NCBI GenBank assembly: GCA_001600415.1
Contig: BCJX01000024.1
Coordinates: 17,004 to 53,972, forward strand
Origin: Pascua guehoae
Lineage: Eukaryota > Basidiomycota > Tremellomycetes > Trichosporonales > Trichosporonaceae
Direction of reading: 5' to 3'
DNA: 36,969 bases
Below, piece after piece: positions 19,265-30,747 of the stretch (position 1 is its first letter; every line of letters starts with the position of its first letter). A model generated the notes under the pieces. The model was not told where the DNA came from, made no database searches, and saw only the letters and a program-made list of their open reading frames with translations. Made by a program: the position numbers and the translations under genes.

Positions 19265-20081
19265 GGAAAGAGAGTGAGTGTGTGTGTGTATGTGTGGTTT
19301 GTTAAGAGAGTCTGGTTGGTACATCGTTTGTGCAGTGGCCTCTGCCTCTTATGTACTCGCCAGCGTCAACGCAGGGGCCGTGCTCGTCAGTGCAAAAGTG
19401 GAGTGGAGTCCCAGTGCGAGACGCGCTCTTGCCGGTACCTGCCGGATCGCACAGCCGCCGGCACGAGATCAGTGCGGATCTGGACTGCGTGCAACTGCAT
19501 GGGCTTGCAATGCTCTGGTTGGTCTGGTGCATCTGGCCTTTGTTGGTCTGGGGTTTTCCATTGGTGGTTCTCGGGGAATCGGGGACACGTAGAGATAAAC
19601 GCTCGGTGGCCAGGTGCGTCAAACAACACAATTCACCTAGGAGGCCCTTTCATAGTGAAACGCATGGATCACAAACACATTGTCATGGCGACTAGGGTCA
19701 ACTGTTTTATACTGCCAGAGCCACTCACATGCTTTAATGTAGGACTCGACGCGAGAGTCCTCCGAACAGAGACCAATGTCGATGCTGTACTTGGGCTGCA
19801 TGGAAAGACAAAGGAGTACAACGTTGAAACACGTGGGTGGCTGGAGTCTTGGCCCTGTCCTTTGTTGCTGGTCGGACGATTGGGCGCAAAGGTCCGATGT
19901 GGAGTCCCCGCGTGATTACCCGCTCCGCTCGGCCCGATCTTGTTGACGCGGTTGTTACCCGCACCATTTCCGCGTCAATAACCGCCGACGCGCCTCCAAG
20001 CCTCACACATAACTACAGTAGGTCCAGATGGGCATCTTTTGATCCATCCTCAACTCGTGGAATTCTCCTCACGCCCGCACA
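19265..20081. promoter_or_regulatory. Divergent promoter region between Ser/Pro-rich gene and SDR
   Basis: Shared 0.8-kb upstream region. A GT-rich run (19273-19300) lies just 5' of the minus-strand start. Two inverted repeats are visible: AGGACTC/GAGTCCT at 19741-19761, and TTGACGCGG/CCGCGTCAA at 19943-19978. No coding exon was recognised. Confidence 0.4.
19943..19978 (+). promoter_or_regulatory. Perfect 9-bp inverted repeat (CGG-N18-CCG) upstream of SDR
   Basis: TTGACGCGG at 19943-19951 and its exact reverse complement CCGCGTCAA at 19970-19978 are separated by 18 bases and lie about 100 bp before the SDR start. CGG/CCG half-sites with fixed spacing are the classic target of dimeric Zn2Cys6 factors (for example Gal4, CGG-N11-CCG). 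Binding here is inference. Confidence 0.4.
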
Positions 20082-21026
20082 ATGCCCATCTCTATCGACT
20101 ACTCTGGAAAGCTCGTCCTCATCACCGGCGGTGGCCGTGGTATCGTGAGCTAGAACCGACAACACAGTGGCTAACTTCCCAGGGGTGGGCAATCACAAAG
20201 GCGCTTGCCCAGGCTGGTGCCGACCTCGCTATCTCGTACACGTCGAGCGACCCAACAGCTCACGCCGACACGTTGGCCAAGGAGCACGGCGTAAAGGTCA
20301 AGGCGTTCCGGTGTGAGGTGACGCGCAGCAGCGACGTCGACGCTCTGCTCGAGGCCGTTGAGAAGGAGTTTGGCAAAAAGGTCGACATTGGGGTTGCCAA
20401 TGCTGGTGAGTGGGCGAGACGTTGGAAGAGGACCGTCGTACAGACACATGGACTCCCCCTGACACCTCCTAGGCATCACATTGTGGAAGGACGCACACGA
20501 AAACGAAGACGCCGAGTTCCAAAAAGTCTTCGAGGTCAACACCTTTGGCCCATTCTACTTTGCCCGCGCTCTCGTGCGGAGCTGGCTCGACCAGCCTATC
20601 CGGGTGTCGTCCGGCGGCGACGCGCTCGACGTTCCTAATCTGAAAAAGGACCTGGGCAAGCAGATCCTGTTCGTGTCGTCCATCTCGGGTCTGGTCGCCA
20701 TGACACCCCAACGCCAGACGGCATACAACGCGTCCAAGGGCGCAGTCACGATGATGGCAAAGTCACTCGCCGCAGAATGGGCCCACCTCGGCATCTACGT
20801 CAACTCAATCTCGCCTGGATACGTCCGCACCGACATGATTGCCAACCCACCCGAAGAGTACAAGGCGTGGCCCGCCGACTGGCAGCGCCGCACCCCCGTC
20901 GGCCACTTTGCGATCGCAGACCAGATTGGCGAGTTTGTCGCCCTCCTCCTCTCGGACAAGCAGGGAGGGATGGGATTCATGGCTGGCTCCGACGTGGTTC
21001 TGGACGGTGGCTACACTCTGTATTAG
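20082..21026 (+). CDS. Short-chain dehydrogenase/reductase (sorbose-reductase / polyol-dehydrogenase-like)
   Basis: NAD(P)-dependent oxidoreductase of the classical SDR family, 279 aa. Exons: 20082-20144, 20183-20405, 20473-21026. The first intron (20145-20182) is only 38 nt, and it splits the cofactor-binding glycine motif TGGGRGIG (residues 16-23). Further signatures are NAG at 94-96, a catalytic triad of Ser167 (SSISG), Tyr180 and Lys184 (YNASK), the SPGYVRTDM segment after the active site, and a C-terminal VLDGGYTLY. Overall it reads like fungal NADP-dependent mannitol dehydrogenase, L-xylulose or sorbose reductases, which interconvert ketoses and polyols in the cytosol; the substrate cannot be fixed from sequence. 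An insertion of about 20 residues before the catalytic Ser (GGDALDVPNLKKDLGKQ) is somewhat unusual. Confidence 0.9.
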
Positions 21027-21723
21027 ACGGAGGGGATTCTGGGACTCTGGGGAGGATGCATTCATGGACATTTCAGTTTCGGTTGCGGTGCTTGATCGGA
21101 GGAGGGAGGCCCCACGGGGTACTGTGACCTGTGGTGACATGTGTCGAGGGCCTGTCATCCGTGTGCGTGGTCGTGGGTATCGGCTCGAGCAGCCGCGCAC
21201 CATATGTGGGACTTAGGAAGGGCTTAGGGGGGAGACGGATGAGGGTGTGAGAGCCGGTCGTAGTCGGGCCTGGGCATGCGCTTGGCTCCTAGTTCCGTCG
21301 CCAGAGACAGCAGAATGAGAATCGGCCGACGGGAGGCGCAGGAGACGTAAACAATCCACAGTCATTGCGAAGCGCGCGTCTTAGGAGACTTACGCTCAGA
21401 AAATGACGAGATTTGTGGATGGGCTGGCAAGGTTATGGTCATGGCTCGAGGTCGCCACCCACTGCACATTATCATGACTAGAAATACGTGTATTTATTCT
21501 TTGGTTTCCCCGGGTTTTGCGGCTAGTGGATTTTGCGGGGTTGCTGGAGCCGCCACCACCGCGTATTTGACGATTCACGTGCACCCCCCCAAGGGCCAAC
21601 TGGCAACTCGGCAGTTGGCTGCGCGGCACCAGGGCGCAAGGCCAGCAGGCCAGCAGGCACCACCACTACTCTAGGCCGTCGGTCGTGGGTCGCACCCACC
21701 CCACCCACGACTCCCAGACCCTA

Positions 21724-21768
21724 GGGGTGGGTGGGTCCTGGGTGGGTCCTGGGTGCCTCCTGGGTGCG
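21724..21768 (+). repeat. GGGTGGGTCCT tandem tract with G-quadruplex potential
   Basis: Successive GGGG, GGG, GGG, GGG, GGG runs with loops of 1-4 bases, arranged as an 11-bp tandem GGGTGGGTCCT-like repeat, lie about 270-310 bp upstream of the DOA10 start. The pattern meets the standard quadruplex formula on the plus strand. Confidence 0.6.
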
Positions 21769-21940
21769 ACACGCGAGCCCAGGGGGCGATCGCATGCTGG
21801 GCGCTGGGCGCTGGCTCCTGGCCTGCTGGGTGGCCACGGCGGCCACGGTGGCCGGCCATGCATGGGTGGGGTTGGAGGTTGGAATCGCCGCTCAACCACA
21901 TTGCGTCCGCTTTACCAACATTCATTCATTCTCCGTCCAA

Positions 21941-21973
21941 CTCCTTCCCTCTTCCTCCTCTCCACCTTCCTTT
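21941..21973 (+). promoter_or_regulatory. Pyrimidine-rich core promoter/leader of DOA10
   Basis: An almost pure C/T stretch 60-92 bp before the ATG at 22033, followed by CAACAAAACAACC. CT-rich blocks like this often mark transcription start regions in filamentous fungi and basidiomycetes. No TATA box is evident. Confidence 0.35.
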
Positions 21974-22032
21974 GCAACAAAACAACCCTCCTCTCTTTAA
22001 TCCTCCTGTCCATGCCATAGGACATCTCCAAC

Positions 22033-25000
22033 ATGGCCGGCATCACGGCAGATACCTGGGGTATGGACGACGAAGGCGGTACGTTGAAACAAGTCGCGTC
22101 CAAGAGACATTTTCCGGTCGCAGTCCACTGACAATCGATCCCCAGACCTCTGCCGCGTATGCCGAAGCGAAGCAGAAGAGAACAAGCCGTTCATCTACCC
22201 GTGCAAGTGTTCCGGCTCTGTGCGCTACGTGCACTCTGACTGGTGGGTAGCTCGCGAGGACGAGACGCGAGACTGCACGCGACCGATGCCATCAGCCGTG
22301 CCGACTCGCGTGCGCGCTCTCATGCATGTCGCGTCGCTCCGAGACAGTAGCCACTGGGCGCCAAAGCAACCTCTGCTAGACGTCAATGCTAACCATGCAG
22401 CCTACAAGAATGGTTGTTACACAGTCGGAAGCGCTACTGCGAGATCTGCGGCCACCACTACACCTTTACCAAAGGTACGTTTGTCTGCCCGCCGTCACGC
22501 ACTAACCCACCTAGTCTATCCTTCTTCACTCCCATCTGCGATACCCGTGATTGTCTATGTTCGCCAATCGCTATTCGTGGCCGGCCGCCTGGCGTGGAAG
22601 GTCTTCCGCGCGTGGCTCGCCATTGTCAGCTGGCTCGTCATTCTCCCATGCGTCACCATGTGCAGCCTGCGCTTCATCTTGTTTGCGGCAAACTATGTGT
22701 GAGTGGCACGGCGGGGCGACCAACAACAAAGGAGGGCATGTCCAAAGGATGTCAAGGAGGGCGCTAAAGGACATGCTAACGGCCGCAGCACATTTCCAGC
22801 CCTCTCACAGGGCATCCGCAGTGCCATCGCCGACAGTCATGAGCAGCTGAACGCGACCATGATTGAGGCGAATGTCACCCTCGCCGCCAACGCCACGGGC
22901 CGCGAGCGCGTCATCGCCATCATTGCTGCAGGTACCACACTCAACATTCTCCCCTCACTAAAGGAAGTTATGGCCGAGGACGCCAAAAAGTGCGTTGCGC
23001 GCAACAACAAAGCCCTTGCTGACAGCCAGCCTCGTTGCATTTGTCTTTCGCGGGCTCATCGTGGCCATCTCCATCGCCGCCGGCCTCATCGGTCTGATCC
23101 TGCTTCGCGAGTGGATCGGCCAGGTCGACTGGAACCAGCGTCGCGTTGTGGTCGAAGAGGGCGATGTCAATCCCGAAGAATGGCTTGTACGCAACGGCGT
23201 CGCTGTGCGAGTCGAGGAATTGTTCGATACTCTTCGCGAATTCGCCGAAACCCACGCCAACGGGCAAGACGACGCGGCCACTGTCGTCGACGACCACGGC
23301 GAGGATCGCAACGACCCTCACCCCGAAGCAGATGTGGCTGCTCCCGAAACTCAGCCTCCGCCACGTCCAGCGGGCCTCGTCGCATTTGCCGCGCCGGAAG
23401 AGCTTGGCGAAGGCGGCTCGAGCCGCGCCGCATTGTGGGAGACGTCTGCTGAAGCTGGGCCGTCGCGACCTGCGCCCGATGTCCCTGTCGACGTTTCCGG
23501 CCCATCGACTCCCGCCAGCCCTTCCCCTTGGGAGCTGATGGAGACTTCACCATCGGACAGGACGGATGTCAGCCAAGCAAACTCACCTAGCGCGGACGGC
23601 AGCGGCCACGCGAGCCCCAATGGCGAGCCATACGATCACGCCCGCGACAACTCCTTTCCCAATCTAGACATGGTGACCAGCGCCACCGGTGCGCCAGAGC
23701 CTCCTCAAGACTTTCGGCGCGCGTCCGACCCTGGTCCCGCCGCTGCGGAAGAGGCCGACCCAGAGCGTCCATGGCTGCGGCCGTACGGGTCCCAGGACAC
23801 CACCACAGTGCATGTGGCTCCCGAGGATGACGTGGAAGCGTCGCAACGGCAACCCGTTCCGCGCCCGGCGCAGCAAAACCCGAGGATGAGCCTCTTACTC
23901 GAGCAGGACGAGTCACAGGAACCTGCTGTCAAGCCCCGCGAGCTTACGCCCGAAGAAATGGATGTGCTGATCGAGACACTGCTTCGTCCCCCCGAGGACA
24001 ATCAAACGCCTGGGCGATGGACCGACGCCGAGCTTGCCTACTATGCAAGGGAGCTTGGCATTGAGGACCTGATCGCGAACCGCCGGGCTGGTGCGCTTCC
24101 GCCACCACAAGACCAGACGACCCGGGACCCAACACCCCAACCGACCGAAATGGTCCGCCTGGACACGGATGGTGACGACCTTGACACTGACGCCGACGTG
24201 GACATTGAAGCAGAGGCGCCCGAAGTGGACATGGAGCCCGACGTCGATAACGAAGATGAGGAAGCCCACCTTCACGATCACCCCGACAATGGCGCCGACG
24301 GCGCCGTCGAGGCCATGGACATGGACCCCATGGGCGGTGTCGACATACCACCAGACGACGAAGATGACCGCCCACTCGACGCCGAGGACTGGGACGGCAT
24401 CTTTGAAGTGATTGGTGTCATTGGCCCTCTCACTGGCCTTTTGCACAACGTACGTCTTTCGTTCGACTTGTCGCTAACTCACAGCACATTTTCGTCAGCT
24501 TTGCCGTGGCGTGCACGCTCACTGTCCTTGTCGGTCTACCTGTCGTCATTGGCAAGACTCTCCTCGCAACCGACTTCTTCCGGGCCGCCTACACCATATT
24601 CTACTCTGTGACAGCAGCCATCATGCTGGCAAGCAAGCTAACGTCCATGATCATTGTGGAAATTGGGGCCCTTCTGCGATTGATCTTTTGGATCCCACTG
24701 CTCCCTGTCAACGTCGCCCTCGATGTCGTTGGTGTCACCTTTAATGCCGTTGGCCTCACAAACCTCACGGGATCGGCGTTGAATCTATCGTCTGCCTTTG
24801 CAAACTATACGACCGACTTTATCAAGGCTACAGCGAATAGTACGGCCGATCACCCCGTCGCCAGTACCCCTGCGGTTGCGACTTCGCTTGACGGCCTCGA
24901 GCTCTTGGGCCGGACCGCGCACGATCTCTACACCAAGGTTCGGCTCTTCACCGTCTCTGTGGCTGCATCACCCGACCTCCACGACCAGATGGTGTGCCTC

Positions 25001-27327
25001 GTGGTTGGCTACATGGCCTCGCTGAGCACGGCGGTGGTCATGGCCATTTCAGATGCGGCAGAACTGTTTCGACTTTCCGAGGGCGTCATGGAAAAGGCGC
25101 GCAGTGTCCAGATCTTTATCAAGGTCGTCTTCTTTATGGGTCTGGAGATTGTCGCCTCGCCACTTGCCGTCGGTGTTCTTATTGACCTGTGCACCCTGCC
25201 TCTCTTCGGCGCCACTGTCCAGGAGCGTCTCTCGCGGCTCGCGATGCGGCCATTTGGCACCCTATTTGTCGCCTGGCTTGGCGGAACGTTTTTCATGTTC
25301 TCGATTGCCACACTTATTGCCCACATGCGCACAATCTGCCGCAAGGGCGCGCTCTACTTCATCCGCGACCCCGGAGACCCTGCACACTCGCCCATCAAGG
25401 ATATTATGGAGCGGCCCACGAGGCTCCAGCTTTTGAGGGTGAGTTATCCGTCACTCGGTCTCGGACATTGTCGTGCAGCTCCCTCTAACGCCAGCTCTCC
25501 ATGTCGATCGGCCTCTACGCGCTCCTCGTATGGGCCTGCTTTGGCGCAGTGCCCATCACCCTCTCGGTCATGTCGTATCTTTCCGGCGTTTCCACGGGTC
25601 TCTTGCCTCTGCGCCTGGAACAGCGGGCGCTTTCTTCGGTACCATTCGATCTCTTGTTCCTTCATCTCGTCCTCCCTCCGTCGTGGGACAGCCTCCGCCT
25701 GTACCACCGTATGAAGAAGGGCCTTGCGTACTGGTGGTTTATTATTGTCCGCCAGCTCGATCTCTCTAATCTTCTCTTCGACAAGGACACGCGCAGACGT
25801 TTGGCACGCTTTACCGGCATTGTCGACACCACAAACATGCATCAGGGCCAGGGAGAACCGCAGGGCCGCGCCTCACAGCTGACCTGGATTGTACTCGACG
25901 CCATCTGCCAGGCTCTCTTTGGAGCGTACGACAACCGCGGCACTGCTGCACGTGTGCCCGGCAACGACCGCATCGAGGTGCCTCCCATTACCGTTCGCCA
26001 ACAGAGGAGCATGTTCATTCCGCTCAACGAGCGAGGAGCCCCGCGTACTGCGGCCGACAAGCTCAATCTCCTCCAGCAGGACCGTGCCGCTCGCCGCTAT
26101 GGCCGCAACCCAAGGACCGACTACACTGTCATTACGCTGCCAGACTTTTGGCGCACGCGCGTGCACGTCTTGTTTGGGCTCGCGCTGCTGACCATGAGCG
26201 TGGTGACTGCGGCAATGCTCTTTGCGCCTCTGGTTGTCGGCCGCCAGGTTGCTGCAATGCTCTTTGACGACCCCGTCTTTGACGGCTACAGCTGGGTAAG
26301 CCAGAGTCTGCACGTGCTTTGACTTGTACTGACACCCCAGCTCATTGGCGTTTACATTTGCTGCGGGTCGATTTCGCTTGGGATGGACACTAACAAGCGT
26401 ATCCTCCAGTACAGCCGCGCGCGCCGGTTGCGGCGCTCGGATGCTTCGACTCGTGTCAAGCGTGGCATCTTTAGCTTCCTCCGCAAGGCGTACACTGCTG
26501 GCCTGCTCTACTTTATCCTGCCCTTGCTCGTGGGCACAAACTTTGAGCTCTTTGTTTCACTGCCGGCGCGGTACGGCTTTTCAGACGACATTACACCCGT
26601 GTTGCACGTGTGGGATGCGTGGGCAATGGGCACTGCACTCATCTCGCTCTACGTTGGCGCCGTCGGCTACGTCCTCGACGAGCGGCATCCCAACGCCTTG
26701 CCCAACGACTTACCGCGCGGTCTGCGTTTCTGCGGCATGTTCAAGCGGCCGTTCCACCCACGCCCCTTCCGCCAGCTGAATGCGTTCCTCATCCCGCTGG
26801 TGCTGTTCCTCCTCATCCCCATCGTTGTACCGTGGGCAACTGTGCTGGGACTGTGGGCCGCCCTGTCGCTCATGGGCGTCCCGCTCCCGTTAAGCGACAA
26901 CTCGTGGGCATGTGAGTACCCGGACACGCATGCGTACAAAGGGATTCTTACTGACGTGCCAGTCCGCATGATGTACCCTATCTCGTGCGGAATCGTGCTC
27001 GCGTGGTCGTCACGGCACACGATGCAGCGGACCGCTGAGCGTGTGCGCCAGTGGATGATTGACGCAGAGTATGTCGTCGAGGAGCGTGTGGAAAACTACG
27101 AGCCCGTTGAAGACGCCCCTGTCGCCGACGTCGACGAGGCGCAGAGCACCGTGGGCGCCGAGGCGGGCTCGGACGCCGATGTCGCCAATGTGGCCGACCT
27201 GGAGGAAGAGTGGGAAGACCTCGAACCTTTTGAATTTGAAGTCGACGATATCGACGTGCCGCGCATGCGGCGACGGGCTGATGCGGACCCGAACGCTGGC
27301 CGGCGCGCCGAGGTGCGGGGAGTGTGA
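22033..27327 (+). CDS. SSM4: Doa10/Ssm4 (TEB4/MARCH6-type) RING-CH E3 ubiquitin ligase
   Basis: Polytopic ER and inner-nuclear-membrane ubiquitin ligase of the ERAD-C/M pathway, about 1570 aa. Exons: 22033-22078, 22146-22242, 22401-22474, 22515-22698, 22789-22989, 23030-24449, 24485-25438, 25495-26295, 26341-26911, 26963-27327. The N-terminal RING-CH has the C4HC3 order: Cys18, 21, 35, 37, His45, Cys48, 61 and 64, with WLLHSRKRYCEIC at its end. The first membrane segments lie in exons 4-6. A long acidic and Pro-rich cytosolic region (about residues 265-660, Asp/Glu-rich near its end) separates them from the multi-span core. The conserved TEB4-Doa10 region is visible as FIRDPGDPAHSPIKDI in exon 7. 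Many further hydrophobic segments follow through exon 10, then an acidic C-terminal tail ending GRRAEVRGV. The RING motif plus TD region make the assignment secure. The last intron (51 nt) keeps frame, so its removal is likely but not forced. Confidence 0.93.
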
Positions 27328-27673
27328 GAGTGAGGATGAACAGAGTAGACGCTACACAACGTTTCTGTACGAGACCGTGGCCGACAACGTCCGGTTGCCC
27401 CAGACGTCCAGACCCTGCATAGCATAGCAACCCGAGAACCCGAGAACCCCCACGCTGTACAGATACATGATGTGTACGAGTACGAGCGATACATGATGAA
27501 TGGTATTAGTGCATGGATATGCTCTACGGTCCTGCACTCTACCTTGCAGTGATTTGCGATTTGCAGCTGCAGACAAGACAGCGGCTCTGATGGCCCTCCC
27601 AGACTTCCAAAGTCGGACAAATGCCTTTTCTCCCAATCCTAGTTTCCTCAACTCTCGCTCCTCGCTGCTCGCG
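27328..27673. other. Convergent 3' intergenic region
   Basis: 346 bp between the stop codons of DOA10 (plus) and GEM1 (minus). AT-richer than the genes, with GAACCCGAGAACCC repeats near 27432-27450. Presumably it contains both polyadenylation regions; no gene was seen. Confidence 0.45.
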
Positions 27674-30600
27674 CTACCGCGACCCCGTCGACGCCGTGTG
27701 GACAAAGATGCCCGTCGTCCGCGCAATCCAGCCCCACACGCCGCGCAGCGTGTAGCCCTGGTACCGCATCCAGACGGCGGCGAGGGCGACAATCGAGCTC
27801 GCGCCGAGTGTGTAGGCTGTGATGGCCCGCATGCGCTGGGCGGCCGAGAGTGCCGATGATGGCCCGCGTGGGAGGTATTGCGTCCTGGGGGTTAGCTGGG
27901 GACGAGGGTAAAGCGAGGTGAGGCGCGGGTAGCGGAGGGATGCGGTCGAGTGGGTACCGAGGTGTTTCGCAGGTTGGGGGATGAGATGAGGAGGACGCAG
28001 ACGAGCCTAGCTAGCACGAGCACACCCAACCACGGCACAACCTTGACACAACCACTGGACATCCCAGCGCACTCGTTCCATTCCCTCCCACACCTTGCAA
28101 CTCACGGATTAAGGCCGACACGGGTAATGGCGACCCATAGATTTGGGAGAGCCCCACTGGCCGAGCTGACGGCAATGGGGGCGGGCAGGCCGAGTCTGCG
28201 GCAGTAGACGTCTGGCTGGACCTCGTGGCGCTGCTGTGCGAGGTCGAGGTCGGACTTGGTCGCGACAAAGATGCTAGGGATATGGTCGAGGGAGTACTGC
28301 TGGCGCAGATTGGAAATGTACGAAAACGAGTTTGTATCGCTCGAGTCGTGAATGTAGATGAGCACGTCTGCCTGGTCGAGACGCTTGGCGTTGCGGAGCA
28401 TTTCCGACTCGTACTTGGACCCAAACTCTTGCAGGACGAGGTACTTTTCCTTGCCCTCGATTTCGACGCTGTTGACGACTGACAAGACCTTTGTGGTGGG
28501 CTCGTACCCGCTCGAGCCCTCGTCGGGCCCGCCGCGGAACGACTTGTTGACAAAGGATCGCAAGAGTGACGTCTTGCCGCTCCCCGTCGCGCCGAGGACA
28601 TAGCACAGAAACACGTTGCGCGTCACCTTTTTCGCCCGCCGGTCCGCCTTGCGCGGCCGTGTCACCTTGACGGCCGCGACGGTCGGCAGGTCGGATGCTG
28701 GTGATGATGAAAAGCCGAGGCTGGTAGAGTGTTAGTTGTCGTGTGCCTGTTATCATGAAACACTACCTCGGTCACGGTAACCGAGGTCGCCACTGCTCCT
28801 ACTCACTAGGCCATGTAATTAAGAGTGAGCTTTGGGTCCAACAGCGTCGTCATGGACCACTGTGCGAGCCACCCTTGCAACGTGACACGGCCTTGGTCGT
28901 CTGTAATCGTCGTGTCCGGGAACCCCTGCGCGCGCCATGGATTTCCCGGCGACGTGGAAAACAGATCGTCGAGCTCCGACTGGGCCAGCGCGCCGTCATT
29001 GTCTTTATCATAGGCCTCGAAAATGTCCGTGAGAAACTGGTTGCCCAGCGGCGACAGCTCGACGCTGCAGTCGTACGGCACATCAAAGCGCGGACTCAAA
29101 AAGTCTTCACGCAGGTCAAGCGACTCGCCGTACCCGAATTGCCGGAGGACAGTCCATGTCGTCTCCATTCGGCCCTGCTGGATAAAGATGGTGTGCAGAT
29201 ACAAGAAGCCCAGCTCGGTCAGGCCCTCACCCGTGGGTGAGCTTGCGCCCGCGCCCGACGACGTGCCAGCGCCAGCCCCGAGCCAGCCTTCTCGGAACGC
29301 GTCGTCGCCGTGCGGCGTGTGTGGTGCCGACGGCGCCGTCGGCGCGGGCAGAGGCTGCACTGCTGCGGGGTCGCAGGACCGCACCAGCTCTAAAATGCCC
29401 TCGAGCTCTTGTTGTTGCAGTGGTGTCGAAAAGCATTTTTGCTGCCGTCAGCCAACTCAACACCCAGTTGCCGTGTTCTCGTGTTCCCGTTCCACCCACC
29501 TGGAACTGGTTCAGCTCGGTCGCGTTCAGCAGGCCGTCCTTGTCCACATCGCTAATCTTGAATATACGCTTGAGCGCCTCGAGGCACTTTGGCTTGAGAA
29601 TGTGTTCGCGCGAGTCGTACAGTGGCGCCGTCGGGTGGAGCACTGCCTTTTGCGCAAAGTAAAAGACCTCGCTCACGTTGAGCGGCATGAGGGCGCTGCA
29701 CTCGACGACCGTCTCGACCTCTTTAAACTCGCGCATAATCGGCGCCACCTCTTCCTCGAGCGCCTCGTTGGTCACGTCGCCCTCGCGCAGGTCAATCTTG
29801 TTGCCCACAAGAATGACCGGCACGTTGATACCCTCTTTGCGGAACAGCGGGAGCCAGTATTCCGCCACTCGGTCAAAGCTGCTCGGCTCAGAGATAGAGT
29901 ACACCAGGCAGATGACATGCGCGCGGCCGAGCTGCGAGAGGAGGTGCGGGCGCGCTCGTGGGTCCGCTGGGGGTGTTAGCTGGGCGTGTGGTGTGGGTCA
30001 CCTCGTCACTTCGGGCCGAGGTCATGGTCTGGACTGCGCTTCCCATGCCACCATGATATGACTCGCGGTTCAATGTGACCCGTATGCAATCTCACGCCAA
30101 TGCTCTCACACGCGCCGTGTCGTCTCTCCCGACCTCTCTGCGCCCCGCTCTCGTCTCTGCCTCGCTCCAGCACCGCGTGTGTGCCCACGCCTACTCTTCC
30201 ACCCCGCTTATCTTCCCCGTCCACTGTCTTGTTTACCCGCACCGCCATGCCTCTCTTCCCCTCGACACACACGGCGCCATGGCTCCCACCACCTCCGAAC
30301 GCGCACTCACACGACGTGTCCACGATCGAAGTCGTCACATTCTCGGGTGTGACTTCAGGCGGGATCGTCACTTCTGGGACGACGTGTTGGACCTGCGGTT
30401 GTCAGCAGCCAGCCGACGCGAGGCCTAGCGACGGTAGTGGGCGTAGAGTGAGCAGGTGCTGCCGAGCCCCTCTGGACGAGTGGACAGCCCACGGCGTGCT
30501 TGTGCATGCATGCAGTTGTTCAAGCCAAGGCCGATAGACTGCAGCCCGTCCTGCGATCCCGCTTCGTTCCGATGACCCGGCTATTGACAACTCACATTGG

Positions 30601-30747
30601 TGACAAACGACTCTTTGATGAGCGACGTGATGATCGAGCTCTTGCCCACACCGTCTGCCGTGAGCCATGCATGCTTTTGATAGTCGGAGGGGTTTGGGAC
30701 TCACCGTCGCCGACGAGCACGATGCGGACGAGGTCGCGGCGCGGCAT
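27674..30747 (-). CDS. GEM1: Mitochondrial Rho GTPase Gem1/Miro
   Basis: Tail-anchored outer-membrane GTPase that in yeast regulates mitochondrial morphology, inheritance and the ERMES ER-mitochondria tether. Model of 703 aa. Exons: 30747-30705, 30654-30596, 30392-30311, 29966-29500, 29441-28807, 28720-28106, 27884-27674. GTPase 1 has the P-loop GDDGVGKSS (about residues 13-21, split by intron 1) and NKID. EF-hand 1 is DVDKDGLLNATE (about 201-212) and EF-hand 2 is DKDNDGALAQSE (about 361-372); both keep the calcium-ligand spacing. GTPase 2 has the P-loop GATGSGKTS (473-481) and TKSD. The C-terminus has a hydrophobic span (GASSIVALAAVWM) and a short polar tail, as expected for a tail anchor. 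A Pro/Ala/Gly-rich insertion of about 45 residues lies between EF-hand 1 and the following helices. Slightly longer than S. cerevisiae Gem1 (662 aa). Intron 3 is unusually long at 344 nt. Confidence 0.96.

Larger units (their letters stand above)
21027..22032. other. Intergenic region upstream of DOA10
   Basis: About 1 kb without recognised exons. It contains a GCCAACTG/CAGTTGGC hairpin near 21595-21625, a G-rich tandem tract (21724-21768), CTGGGCG/CTGGCTC-type repeats near 21790-21840, and a pyrimidine-rich leader (21941-21973). Confidence 0.4.

Noticed and set aside
29023..29979. Plus-strand open frame of 318 residues
   Set aside because: Antisense to GEM1 exons 4-5, whose GTPase and EF-hand motifs are clear; no recognisable motifs of its own.
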